Assembly: GCA_902651635.1 (NCBI GenBank)
Contig: CACRSC010000015.1
Location: 920,061 to 984,060 of the forward strand
From: Mastigamoeba balamuthi
Taxonomy: Eukaryota > Evosea > Mastigamoebida > Mastigamoebidae
DNA: 64,000 nucleotides
Direction: 5' to 3'
Positions 44,003-56,146 of this stretch are shown piece by piece (the first letter of the stretch is position 1; every line of letters starts with the position of its first letter). Both the position numbers and the translations under genes were made by a program. A model generated the notes under the pieces. It was not told the origin of the DNA, did no database searches, and saw only the letters and a list, made by a program, of their open reading frames with translations.

Positions 44003-45148
44003 CCGCAATTCTCACCAAGGCTTCCCCAAGGCTTCAGTCCTTTGGTTGTTGCTCTCCTTCTTTTTGCGAAGCCCCTTGAGGATCTCGAACACCGACCTCG
44101 GGATCACCTCCAGAGCACCTTCATCACGTACGACGTACGACGACACCAGCTCGTCTGCTGTGTTGTTTCAATCGATGGAGTGAGCAGCCGTGAAATTTCA
44201 GGCGGAATCGAAAGAACTGGAAACGCACCGGAGTAGAAGGCGGAGACGCTGAGGAGATCGTAGCTGCTGGCCCGGTTCGATGCGGGCGAGCGGGAGAGGT
44301 TGTGGACGAAGGAGGAGTGAGCGCAGCAGTTCGAGGACGAGCGGCGGCAGCATCTTCCCCCCCCCCTCCCCCTTTCTGCGAGGGGTTTCCGAAATTTTGG
44401 CGGTGTGCTGCAGTGCCACTTTTGACCAAGGACATAATATCGAGTTTGATAAGCATCAAGACTGTTTGAGTCTTGTGTGTTGTGTTGTCCTCGTTGGGGA
44501 GGGGGGAGGGGGAAGAGCATGGCAGTTTTATTGCTGCATCGAGTGACACACAGGTAGCTCCAATAGCCAGAGCCCCAACTGACAAGGATCTTGTCAACGA
44601 GCGTGCAGATCTTGTGTGTCACGACCAGCACGATGCGGCCCTCCCTGGTGGCAAACCACTGTGTTGGAGCAGCGGTTTGTGCCATGGGGGGGGCATTTGC
44701 AAACACGCCATTCGCCCGTACATGTGAGACGTGGGTGCTGCAGGTAGTGCAGGCCCTGCTCCCTACCAGGCAGAACCACCTGGGCAAGTGCCACTTGCCA
44801 CAACAGATGCACAGTCAGGTCGACCCACAGGTTGCGTGCACAGTAGCCCTCTTCTTCTTCCTTCACCTTGCGGACCATCAATAGTTGGTCAGAGAGTACC
44901 AATCACTAATGAACCCATACGTGATGCAGGGGCGTGCCTCGTTGCTCTTGTCTGCCATTCTGGTCCTGGTAGCGAGCAGGAGTGCCTTTTTCAAAGCAGG
45001 GACAAATCCTGTTAATTAATATACATGGTGGCGTGTTTTCCCACAGTCATGACTATATATCAGGACACACGTTCTCTAGATACCCCCCTCTCTCATGCAC
45101 CCACTTCCCCTGCTGTCTGTTCCCATTTTTGGGAAGAAGATGATATCA
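44003..45148. other. region without a supported gene
   Basis: 1.1 kb between a host-like gene and the DIRS-like fossil. Frames on both strands are short or lack codon bias. A cluster of Cys and His codons on the minus strand near 44,700-44,820 was noted but matches no family I can name. Confidence 0.4.
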
Positions 45149-45173
45149 ATACATGAATGTCTGCGAGCTTCAG
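45149..45173 (+). repeat. left copy of a 25-bp direct repeat flanking the DIRS-like fossil
   Basis: Matches 47748-47772 with one mismatch. Begins ATACATGAATGTCTGC. Confidence 0.75.
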
Positions 45174-47747
45174 CTCACAGATAGGAGTGTATGTCAGGCG
45201 AATCGGAGATACCAAGGCAGTTAGAAAATTCGTTTTTAGCTGGAAGCAGGGCTATCACAGCCTGGCTCCTGACTCGCCAGCTGCATCTGCAGGGCCCAAC
45301 ACGTGATCCACATACACGCACACACAATACCACCAGTTTCCCCCAAATACACACCCTTGACCTTTTTGGTTTTTTTACCACCACCCTTTTCCCATCGCCC
45401 GTAGGCCACAACACCATGTCACAACAGCAACCTGCATGTTCGGCGACACCACCCCAGTGGGTGCTGCAGGGGGTGGTGGCGGCCAGCCCGTTCCCTGACC
45501 TCGACGTGCTATTGTCGGTGGACAGTGCAGAATTTGACCATGCAGCATGGATGTAGCACGAACGACGACCCACTTCCTCTACGAGTATTACACGCTGATT
45601 GTGATGGCAGCCCTGCTTGAGCACGTGGCCAATGCGGTGATCCCCCAGCAGGACAGGGGCCGTGCCCTCATGGTAGCTCAAGAACTCCTAGCACAGCGCA
45701 TCAACACACTTCGACAGGCAGAGACCACACACCAGTGGGCCCAGGATGATGGGCTCAACGAACTCCTGGGGCAGCCCACTGTCCAGTACCACCCCAGGAT
45801 CAGCCCCATGGTACCATCACTGCAGCAGCAACTGATTTCCAAGGTGATGGCACAGGCGATCATGGCCATGGCAGCCCAGAGTGCGTCCCACCCCAGAATC
45901 CAGCAAGTGTCACCCAACTCGCACAGCAACTCGTGCAACTCTCAATCCAGCAGCTCATACCCCAGCCCTTTCAGAACTACAACCACTGCTTTTGCAGTAA
46001 GCAGCCAGGGCACTGGGTGCGCAACTGCAATGGTGGCCCCAGGGGACCCAGAAGCCACCAGTAGACATGATGCACATGGCAATGGGAGGGGCACCCGATC
46101 ATGATGGTGCCCTTCCCTCACGTGACAGCAGCGACAACCAGCAGACCACACCACCACAGTCACCCAGCAGCTGGCCTTCGACACAAGGAACAATGACGCC
46201 CCACAGACCATTAATGCCCATGACACTGATTACACTAATGGCCCTTCACGTTGTATGGTCTGAGGAGGGGGCCGTGGTGCCCCTCCCAGAACGACTATGC
46301 CGCAACATTCGCAATCTTCATGACGTTCTCGCCATACTTGCAGGCAGTGATCCGCAACAGCATTCAGGCACCACCCAACCTCATGAGGCCTTTCGCCAGG
46401 CGACCACATGTGACCTTCCACTGAAACTCACAGTGAAGGCCCGGGACTGGCTTCTCAACGAGATCTGGAGGCAGGAGGGGTTGGGCATGCTCCATCTGAC
46501 CAATACCAGACTGATGGCAGTATGGCCATACTTCCTCAAGGACAAGTCATTGCCGAAACGCTACTGTCTCATAACAAACCTCACGGGCCTGAAGAAGGCC
46601 CTACTGAAACGCCCCTTTAAGATGGACCAGCTCTGCTACCTACGCACACTGGTGCACAAGGGGGACTGGGGTGTGCACTGTGGACAGTCCATCAATGACA
46701 TGTTTTCGCACTGCCCTCTGCACAAGGACACCCAGGACATCACAGCAATCGAACCGCTACCTGCACCTCTCCCACAGTATGCAGTCTTCCAGGGGATGCC
46801 CTTTGACCATGCACACGCCCCATACTGGGCCCAGTCCCTGCTTCGGCCACTGGTGCATTGTTGGCATCAGATGGGGATGCGAGTACTCTCTGATATCAAT
46901 GACATCATCATCCTGGGTCACTCGAAACAGGAGGCGACCAACTACAGGGCTCAGGCGATCCATGACCTCCAGACAGTGGGTTGGACACCACGCCACACCC
47001 AATGAAGGGGGCGCAAGTAGGGACACAGCACCTGATCTACCTCGGCATCGAGATCGACCTACAGCTGGGGCTCTTCCTCCTCCCACAGTCCAAGATCAAC
47101 AGCATTGAGGGAGCCCGCAACATAATCCACGGGGCACTGTGAATGCACACTCTCACGCCACGCAAATGGGCAGCAGCAGTGGGGAAGCTGCAAGCTGTGA
47201 CGATAGCAGCACCAGAGGAGCTGGGCCTTGTTCTACGACTGGCCTCAGTGGCTCTTCCCCCAAAGACGGTCACCAACTGGGACGGGCCCCTCTGGGTGGC
47301 CCCCCAGGTGATCAACGAGGCAACACAACTCATACAATGCTGGCCATGGGCAGCAATCTGGCCACAACACCACTCAGTGGCCACAGTCGAGTCCGATATG
47401 GCAAAGAGCATCAGCTGGGGTGGGGGAGTCCGAGAGACAGCCCTGCACGTGAGCGGGCCCTGGCTGCCACATGAGACTGCCACCACGGACACCAGACTGG
47501 TGGAGCTCTGGGCCTCCAACCTCGTGCTACAGGCACTGGGGGGCCACCTCTGGGGCAAGCAGATCCACCTTCTCATTGACAACTGCAAGGTCCCAAACAC
47601 AGAACGGCGCATTGCAGAGTGCCTCTTCTAGCCGAAACTACGAACACAATGATTGGTCAGGGCAGCCAGAGGGCAGCCCAGGAGGTACAGGAAGCTACTG
47701 CATCTCTCCTCACACCCAATCCAAAATGTTATGATGATTTGCCTGAC

Positions 47748-47772
47748 ATACATGAATGTCTGCAAGCTTCAG
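47748..47772 (+). repeat. right copy of the 25-bp direct repeat
   Basis: Matches 45149-45173 with one mismatch and lies just after the RNase H-like part. Confidence 0.75.
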
Positions 47773-48167
47773 ACTATTTGTCCTTCTCACTGTCCTTCTC
47801 ATATTAGCACGGGTTAGTGGAAGTTGGAGGTCGCTGTCATAGGGGGATAGCGGGTTGGTTGGCATGCCTGTGGGGACTCGGCCAGACCGCTCCCTTTCCG
47901 AATTTTGCCCAGAGAAAAATCAGGCAGGTCACTTCTTGGGAATTGAAAGTGAAAAGGAGAAAAAGACAATTGAAAGAAAAAGCCGGTTGCTCCTCAAGGT
48001 GCCCACGCCCCCTGGTGAACACTCGTGGATTTGTTCGCCTGTGAATCTCTTTCACAGAAAATGGAGAATGGAATATGTGAGTTCCATAAGGTATCATACT
48101 TTATCACTTTCCAATGTACTTGGAGCACATATCAATCAGCTTCCGTCTGTAGATGGCTAGCCGCTGA
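47773..48167. other. AT-rich spacer
   Basis: 0.4 kb between the DIRS-like fossil and the 3' end of the RapGAP gene. No gene or repeat family recognised. Confidence 0.45.
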
Positions 48168-51100
48168 TCAGGCTCTGATATCGATCTCTCTCCATTTATC
48201 ACTGGAATACCTAAGATTAAAATGGCACGGACAAAGTCGCGTACTCTTCGTGTGGAGGAATTGCCTCAATGAAGAGCTAATCTCAAACACCGGTTCTTGT
48301 GGAAGGAAGGGCGGATAAGGAGGGGCCTTGGACTTGCTCACCACCTCCACTCTGTACTTTTTCGCTCCAGCCAGGGGGGAGACAACGATGAAGGACCCTA
48401 GAGGTGATTGAGACTCAATGCGGGGGGGAGTCGTACTGACTGTTGAGCGATGAAGTGAATGAGACAGGGGAGAAACGATCGGTGGGATTCGCGCAGTCCT
48501 TGAACACGACAAGTATTTTGTCTTTCCCGATAAGTCTCTTCCGCTCCACGTTTTGCTCGTCCGAGGTCTTCTGGGGCATCAAGGTGGCAACCTTCGGTGA
48601 AGATTAGGTTCCGGCGTTATGTTAAGTGAGGAACATGAAACATGATTTCGTAAGGTCCGATTTCGGCATGAACCGAGTGTGTTCCGTTCCGGTTGCCTAG
48701 AGCGAGTTGATGAGATGGAAAGACGGGTTTTTGTGCGCACTTTTATCATCTAGGCCGCCTTTGAATTTCGACCACCCCTGAAGGGTGATTCTGTTCCCCA
48801 AGAACGAGAGGAACTCCTCATATTCCTTCGAGCCGAAGTCTGCTTCTCTTGAGATACTGTGAGGAAGGTCAACGTACTGTTCTTCAAAACGTCCTTCTCG
48901 TCTGTTTGCCCGGGCCCGCAGTACACGACTCCGACGCAGTACTTTGTCGTTATTGTGTCAGCCTCGAGGGATGCGAGCTCGTCTGAGAAGACCGGGTTCG
49001 TGATGCGGTTCCACTGGTACTCCCTGAAGTAGTTGTCAGAAGGGATTAAGACCTTGAGAGAAAAACCGGTATTGCGGGTACGCTTCCTTGATCACCTCCA
49101 GCGTGTTGACAACGGGGAGGAGAATCCGGATGAACTCGGTCTCTGTTCTCATCAACGCCTTCGCTGGAGCTGTCGTGTCCTCCTTCTGCTCGAGTGTGAA
49201 CACAACGGGGCCGTCCACGGACACGAAGTGCTTGTGCTCTACAAATCGGTAGGCGATGGAGCAAATGAGGTTGGGAGCACCTTTTGCAAGCAAGAACTCC
49301 TTGAACCACGGGTAGTCGTCCTCGGCACAGATGATGTGAAGTACGTTGGAGTCTGCGTGCTTGTGTGTCATCGACGAGAAGCAGCTCTCGATCCTGAATC
49401 CCTCTGCCTCGGCACGCGGGTCGATCAGCACGGACGGAGGTCTGTTTTCCTCCCAATCCTCCGCGTTGTAGATCGGCGAGCTCCAGAAGTCCATTCGGCC
49501 GGGAGAGTCTGCCGGGAGTTTGTCCATCTCCCGGATCTTCTCCAGTAGCGTCGATACACTTCCTCTCGGAATCCTAAGTGCGGTTATGTAATTTCATCAA
49601 GTGGTGGCGAACTCTGCTGCCGCGGGGATAGTGGGCGCCTCTGACGGCTTCACGGTCTTCCTGAGGGCAGAAAGCAGGCTCGCGGAACGGGACGTGGGCT
49701 TCCTTTCTGGTGTACTCTTGTCCCCAGCGACGGCGGATTTGAAGTACTTCTGGATCTCAGATGACCCGAAGCTTCTGCTCTTTTGGCGTGTCAGCACCTG
49801 CTCGGGCGCTCTCTTGTCTTGCTCCTTCCGGTCAGCCAGCGGAGAGGACGCCGCGCTGCTGTGAGACGAAGGCGCCTTCATGTCCTCCATCGACGTTGCC
49901 AGCGGGTGCTTCAGGGGAGCTGCCCCGCTACCCCCACCCAACGGGAACGTGGAGAAGCTCTCGCTGCGTACGCGAGGATGGAACCTGTTCTCCTTTCCGG
50001 CCTCCTCTGAGTGAAATGAATGAGCCCGGTTGCGGCTGAGGCGCAAGGCACGCACCGTCCTTCAGCCCTTGAATCGCGGGATTAACCGGTCTTGGAGGTG
50101 GAGCCTCGCTCGGTGCGGGCGCTGTTGGAGATCTGGGCTCCTTTGATGGGGAGTCTGTCCTCCTGAGACCCGGGATCTCTGGGGAGACCGGGGTCTTCGG
50201 AGAGTCGGTGCGTCTCACGGAGGTATCCGGAATCCTCAGCTGAGGTGACGACGAGAACCTCGCGATCGCGGGAGACGCCGGAGCTGCTTGTGGAGACAGT
50301 ACCACTGCACGGCGAGATGAGAAGATGAGAGACTGTAAGGTGGTTACTTGGCGGCGGCGGCATGACGGTCAGCTTCCCCTGGGACGGGGACCGGGGTGAA
50401 TGCGGAGCTGTCCGCGAGGGTGACCCATCGGAGTCGAACACTCGCGATTTTATCAACTCTAGTTCCTCCTCGACCGCTTGCAGGTCTTTGTTCTGGTCTG
50501 CGAGCTGCTCCACGAACCCGCTTGTGAGCGAGGCGCACTTGGTGATCTTGTCTCTGGTGTCGTCCTGTCCGAGAAGGTCAGAGAAGGTGGGAAAACGACG
50601 GGGAAGACAGACAAGATAGGTGTGCATCTCCTCGATGCGTGTGGCCAGGCCGTCGATGCCCTCAGGGTGCCCCTTCCTCACTTTCTGTCGCACCGTCTCG
50701 ATGACCTCCTGGGTGGACTCGAGCTCGTGCTGGGTCGCTTCGAGCTGCTTCTTCAGAGCGGGGACGACCCGCACGATGCGATCGACAATCTCCTGCTTGC
50801 TCTGCAGCATCGACACGTGCGACGACACGTCACTGATTTGTTCGGCGAGTGTCGACGTCTGCATGCTGACTGTCTTGCTCAGCTCGTCGACCTTCGATTC
50901 CAGCCTCTTTGCGTTCGTATCGCAGGTTCTGTCCTGTGAACGGTTGCTGGCGGATGCGAGCTGCTCTGCGAGGCTGCTGACTCGGCTCGCGAGCTCGTCA
51001 TGCCCCCTGCTGAGAGCCGTCTGCTTCGACGACACAGCAGTGAGCTCTCTGCCCGCCTTGTCCTCCCACTCCTCGAGTCTCTGCATCCGTTCCCCCGCGT

Positions 51101-52134
51101 CCTGGACCCACTCCTCCACTCTCCTGACCCTCGAGTCGCTTACAGGAGACGATGCCGCTGGTGAGCTGCGGCGCGGCTCCGCGGGGGACGAAGCGGCGCG
51201 AGCCTCCAGCTTGGCGATGCGGCTCTGTTGTTGGTCGACGACCCCGCGGAGGTCCTCGAACTTGGATAGCACGTCCGCGGAGCTGGCGGCTGAGGCCAGC
51301 TCTAGCCTGATGCTGCGCAGCTGCTCCGACGCCCACTCCCTCGCCTTCTTGAGGTCCGCCCGGATCTGGTCTGCCTGCTGGTGCTGCTCTTCGACCTTGC
51401 GGACGAGGTCGCGGACGTCGCTGGTGCTGGCGCCCCTGGTCCGCGCGCTCTCGTCCTCGAGTCGCACGATCCGCGACACCGCACCAGCAGCAGTCCTTTC
51501 CGCCTGTGCCAGCCGCTGCTCGAGGCCCGCGACGTCGTCGTCACTAGAAAAAAAGCGGATCGTGAAACACGGAGCGATGCTTAGATCTCTGGGAACCGCC
51601 GATGTTCCCAAACGGCTTTCCATTACGTGGGGCATTCGCTTCGAACCGAGGCGAGAGGGAGGAGGACCGCCGAGTGTTGCCGCACCTCGCCTGCGAGTGC
51701 TTGTACCGCTTCTCCAGCGACCGTATGCGGGACCGCAGGGCGGCGACCTCGGTGGCGAGCGGCTCGAGGGGCGCCAGGCGCTGCTCGACGCCGTCCCAGA
51801 GCGACTCCCTCGTGGCGTCGAGCTGCTGCGCGTACTGCTCCGACGCCGACACCAGCAGCCTGTGCGTCGATCCCCACCCGCCGCCCGCGCGCGAGGCCAG
51901 GGCGTCCGAGTGCGAGGCCGAGGCCGGGGCCGCAGAGGCCGAGTCGATGAGGGCCGCGTGCTGGGCGAGCGCAGCCGCGTGCGAGTCGCGGGCGGCCTGG
52001 AGCTGCGAGCGCAGCGAGGAGAGCTCGCGCCACACGCGCTCGAGGTCCGCGATGAGGGACTCGATGGCGGTGGCGACCTGCGGCGGGACGTCGGGGTCGA
52101 AGGGGACCGAGTACACGTGACTGTGTCGCCGCAT
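48168..52134 (-). CDS. coiled-coil protein with a C-terminal RapGAP domain
   Basis: Ten exons (52134-51686, 51543-50348, 50304-50056, 50006-49613, 49573-49067, 49023-48878, 48839-48741, 48696-48635, 48591-48441, 48397-48168) sum to 1,160 residues. Residues ~1-540 are largely coiled coil, followed by a Ser/Pro-rich region (SPKTPVSPEIPGLRRTDSPS) and from ~residue 800 a RapGAP domain: KYCVGVVYCGPGQTDEKDVL, EYEEFLSFLGNRITLQGWSK, FKGGLDDK, GTHSVHAEIGPYEIMFHV, ATLMPQKTSDEQNVERKR and SFIVVSPLAGAKKYRVEVV. RapGAPs use an Asn thumb (IGND) to speed GTP hydrolysis on Rap. Here that position is Lys (LIGKDK, K1057). Introns in the RapGAP part are mostly 38-45 nt. A 48-nt pyrimidine-rich in-frame stretch in exon 2 may be another intron. 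Confidence 0.88.
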
Positions 52135-52385
52135 GCTCTATTTGTGATTGCGATATCACGCCCCGGATATCAGTTGATTATCGGAACCTCGGGGAGCGCA
52201 AAGACAGCCTGCCGGCATCAGGAGGTGCGGTGCTCTTCCGATCGTCTGGGGCGTCTAGAGGTTCTCCCGGGTCATGCAGAAAAATGGGAGGTCTCTGATA
52301 TTGCAAGATCCCGCAGGAGATCATCAGGAGGATCTTCTGCTGCACATTGGAAAAAGCGGAAGGCACGGGGCCCGCGACGCTGGAG

Positions 52386-53279
52386 ATGGTGATCAAGGCT
52401 CTCGCGCTCGACCTCGGTGGCGTGTTCTTCGCCGAGGGGAAGGCGGCGGCCATGCCCGTGCTGCGCGACAAGTACGGCTACGACCCCGTGCTCGTGCAGT
52501 CGGTCCTCACAGGGCCGCACTCAGACAGCCTCCGCAAGGGCCTCATCGGTACCCCCCAGCCCCGCCCCTGCAATCCGTTCGGTTCATTTTGCAGACGCGT
52601 CTGCTGGGTTGGGCCGCAATAGGCTCTCCCAGATCCGAAACGTAAAATACCATAAGCTGTTCAGCCGAGGTGCAGCGCCAATTGACTGCGGCGCGTGCGC
52701 AGAGGACGACGCGTTTTGGAAATGGGTGGAGACGGAGCTGAACACCAGGGCCAACGGCAGCGGGGTGCACTACGACGCGAGCATCGTGCGCAGCGTGTGG
52801 TACGACGCGTACACCGTGGACGAGGGCGTCAGGCGCATCGCGCTCGAGGCCAAGGCGCTGGGGTGCAGGCTCGTCGTGTTCACGGGCAACATCCGCGGCA
52901 GGATACAGTACCTTCAGGCGCACCACCAGTTCGAAGACCTGTTCGACGCAAAGGTGCGGCTCGTCTCGCTTCGGGGTTCGCTCATCCGCGGTGCCAATGC
53001 AGGTGTACTCGTATGACCACCACATGTCCAAGGCGCAGCCCGACTTCCACAAGGAGATGATCAAGGCGTCTGGGTGCAAGCCCAGTGAAATCATGTGCGT
53101 GACCTGTGGCGGCGATGACTCGCTCACCCCCTTACAGCTACGTCGACGACGATCCCAAGCACACCAAGATCGCCAGCGAGCTCGGCGTCAATTGCTTCAC
53201 CTACCGCCCAAGCAAAGTGTCGGAGTTGCGCGAGTTCATCCGCGGGCACGGCGTGCCCCTCGCGTCCTCCAACTTGTGA
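52386..53279 (+). CDS. HAD-superfamily hydrolase
   Basis: Exons 52386-52548, 52703-52953, 53003-53094 and 53138-53279 give 215 residues. HAD motifs are in order: motif I LALDLGGVFF (nucleophile Asp; the +2 position is Gly, as in the YihX and epoxide-hydrolase-like branch), motif II VFTGN, motif III lysine in HHMSKAQPDFHKE and motif IV YVDDDPKHT, the last completed by splicing IIYVDDDP. The region KYGYDPVLVQSVLTGP is the helical cap. Likely a small-molecule phosphatase or related hydrolase; substrate unknown. An in-frame ATG 39 bp upstream (52347) is an alternative start. Confidence 0.85.
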
Positions 53280-53374
53280 TACCTGCCACTCCCCCACTTC
53301 CCCGGAGAAGAGTCTGGTCCACTACAAGTTTTATACACTTGATACACGGGAGCGAACGCATCCTCGCGTACTAC

Positions 53375-55924
53375 TTATTGCTTGGTCAGAAATGCCATCT
53401 GGCCACGCTTGCGCGAGGCTGTTGCGGGAGACCAGGCGCCGCTGTCCATGGACACCAGGTTCGAGCACACGCGAAAGCACAGGCAGCACGCATGGTCCTG
53501 CTTGCCGGGGAACTTGACGTGGTCGTTGGGCAACTTGGACTTAGGGTTGAGTTCGATCCATGCCCTGCCCGCCGCTGTCGTCTGCACTATCGTCTCCATT
53601 ATCCTGTTACACACCGTACTGAGCTTCAGATCGGCCTCGCTGCCTTCGAAGATAACCCTGGCGAGCTCAGTGGTCCTGGAAGTACGTCAGTTGGCGGCGG
53701 CTGGAACAACACGCACATGAAAGACGCCTTTGCCAGCGCAGTATCATCGGGGAACTGGCACGCCGCGTCCTCCCACGAGGCTGCACGAATGTTCCAGTCC
53801 TCAGGACTGTCGCCCAGGATGGCAGGGTCGAAGTTATCGTGCACTCCATCAGAAGCCATAACAATGATATCGCCCTCGTCGCACAACTGCAAGAACACCT
53901 TCAGGTTCCTCAGATCTGCCGGCATCAACGAGCAGTGAGAACGGGTGCACGGTGGTCTTTGTGGGCAGTACGGAGGGGCAAACCAGGGTTCATTTTCTCG
54001 TAGTCGCCAAGCCGGCCGCCAGGGTCTGTTACATCGACCATGTTCAGCCTGTTGCCCTGCGTGATGTCCTGGACGATTCCCAGCTTCGAAGAGACCCTGA
54101 ACGCCTTGCAGTCCCCGACGCTTGCGCACACAAACGCATGCGTCGGAGCCCCGGGTGGCATCGCGACGTCCCTCGCGAGCTCGACGAGAACGCCGCCCAG
54201 GAGTGTCGTGGTGCCGACGTCCCATGGGGCTGGGTCGTCCGGCTGGCAGAGTCTCGCCTGCGCTGCTGCGACGCCGGCGACGACGACATCGCCCGCCTGG
54301 CTCGTGTCGTTGATGCCCTTCTGCAGGCACTTGCACACGGCGTCGGCGAAGGACGTCGACGCGCGGGTTGCTGCCTCGAGAGACGCGTTTCCCCACGAGC
54401 ACCCATCGGCGATGCACGCGACGACGCGGGACCCGCAGGAGCGCAGAACGTAGTGGTCGCAGATGGGGTCGCCGAGGTGCGGCAAGTCGGGCACTGGCTG
54501 CCCCGCGGCCCTGCACTTGGCGGCCTCTGCCGCAGACTGCTCCGTCAGAGCGTAGTTGGACTGCACGCGGCAGTACACGAGGTCCCTGAACTGGGCCACG
54601 TGCGGCTTGGACACCTTCTCCGGCCCCTGCAGGTCGCACCCGCTGGCGAAAACCGACGGCGCCACGCGCAGCGCCGTCACGCGCTCGTACCTGGCGGACC
54701 TGGCCCAGGCGTCGACCGCGTTGCCCGTGCCGCTGAGGAACTCGGACGCAGGCGCCGGAGGGGGCAGCCCCTGCGACGAGGGGCGCGGCCCGTCGAGCGG
54801 GGAGAGCGTGGGCGCGCTCATCGAGGCCTTGAGGGGCTGGTGGGCCCTGCCGCCCCTCTTGGACGCCAGGAACACGCGGAGCCGCCGCAGCGACGCCTCG
54901 GCCTCGGTCCTGCGCGCGCAGACGAGCGCGCGGTGCCGCGTGAGCGCCTCTGTCCTGTCCGCGAGCTGCGCCCTCGCGGCCCTGACGAGCGCCGCCGAGT
55001 TCTCGAGCCGCACCTCCTCGGACGAGAGGTCGGCGACGGCCCTGGCCAGCGCGTCGCTCTCCTCGCACAGCCAGCCCCGCGGCGACGCCTGCGGCGGCAG
55101 CGCGTGGGCCACCGACCGCGGCCGCCGCAGCGCGTCGTAGAGCGCCTGCGACGCCACGCGGGCGTCGCCCAGGTCCGGTGCGACGAGCGTCGACACCGAG
55201 GTGGCGCAGGCGACGACGCAGAGGCGCAGGAGCTCCCTGTGCGCCGCCTCGCCCTCGAAGGGCGACGAGAGCGCGCTGAGGGCGCCGCCCAGCGAGCGGG
55301 CGCACAGGCGGAACAGCGGCGGGTCCCCGGGCTCGGCGCACGCCCGCGCGGCGGCCCTCTCGGCCGCCTCGACGCCGCTGATGGCGGTGCACAGGCCGTC
55401 ACGGACGGGTTTCGCGAAATCCTGCAGGGCTCGGCGCTGCGGGTGTGGGAACGAGAATTTCGGAACCGGATTGCGGGGTGAGGGACGATGGAAATATCGG
55501 GAAATATCTGGGACGCACGGGTAGCCCCCACGTGCACAGCAGCGAGTCGGCGCCAAAGACAGCCGACACGGCGTCGCTCTGAGTCAGGACGCCGCCCTCG
55601 TCCTCCTCCTCCGACGCGGGGTCGTGGAACTTGGTCATCGGCTCCAGAGCCTCGCCCCAAGAGTCAGCAGAGGGCCCCTTTGCGAACCCAACTGGAAGGG
55701 AGGGGAAGGGAAGGGGTGCGACAGAGCAGAGGGGGCTGGCTCACGAGTACAGCAGAGCGGAGCTCAGCGACGATCGAAAACCACGTCGAGGCGGTGCGGG
55801 ACGCGCCGCAGAGCGCGAGATCGCGCGCACGGTCGGCCCGCAGGAGCACGAGCGAGCGCACGCGCGAGGAGACGGAGCGGAATGCAGCCAGGGTGCGGCC
55901 CCAGTCCCCCAACGGCCTGTTCAT
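53375..55924 (-). CDS. PP2C-family protein phosphatase with long N-terminal helical region
   Basis: Exons 55924-55745, 55677-55519, 55436-53984, 53915-53717 and 53657-53375 give ~757 residues. The C-terminal ~400 residues show the PP2C fold: VVACIADGCSWGNASLEAAT (metal-binding DG), VGTTTLLGGVLVEL, FVCASVGDCKAFRVS, ITQGNRLNMVDVTDPGGRLG, DIIVMASDGVHDNFDP and a late FPGKQDHACCLCFRV. Aspartates of motifs 1 and 8 are present, so it may be active. The first ~330 residues are helical, Arg/Ala-rich and lack a known domain. If the first exon is wrong, translation would begin at MTKFHDPASEEEDEG (55638). Confidence 0.82.
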
Positions 55925-56146
55925 TTGCAGTGGGGGGAAAGCGATGACAGAATATGATGTAGATATGTCTATCTTCAAGTGATTCCGGAAACCCTGGTTG
56001 TTTCTCCAGTGCGAGCTCTCTCGGCGCTCAACTGTCACCAGCGCCAAAAAGCACTCGGCAGGGTAGACGTAAGCCATACTACCATAAGGGAATCCAAATC
56101 AGATCCAGTTGTAGATTCGCGTATCTTGAGTGGCCTCACACCGAAA

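Larger units (their letters stand above)
45149..47772 (+). mobile_element. fossil DIRS-like retroelement
   Basis: Plus-strand parts in order: a gag-like region (~45,420-46,030) ending in a knuckle HCFCSKQPGHWVRNC; a reverse transcriptase of DIRS type (~46,400-47,130) with MPFDHAHAPYWAQSLLRP, RVLSDINDIIILGHSKQEA and LIYLGIEIDLQLGLF; and an RNase H-like part (~47,280-47,630) with VELWASNLVLQALGGH and LLIDN. No tyrosine recombinase was recognised. A 25-bp direct repeat with one mismatch lies at both ends. The element is broken by a handful of breaks. Long readable stretches suggest it is younger than the Ty3-like fossil. Confidence 0.75.

Noticed and set aside
44594-44902. minus-strand Cys/His cluster suggestive of a transposase zinc finger
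   Set aside because: Cysteine spacing does not fit piggyBac, hAT or other fingers I know, and no catalytic domain lies beside it.
53626-55392. 588-residue minus-strand frame overlapping the phosphatase
   Set aside because: It lies in another frame of the PP2C exon and is Arg/Ala-rich without motifs. The neighbouring frame carries all PP2C motifs.
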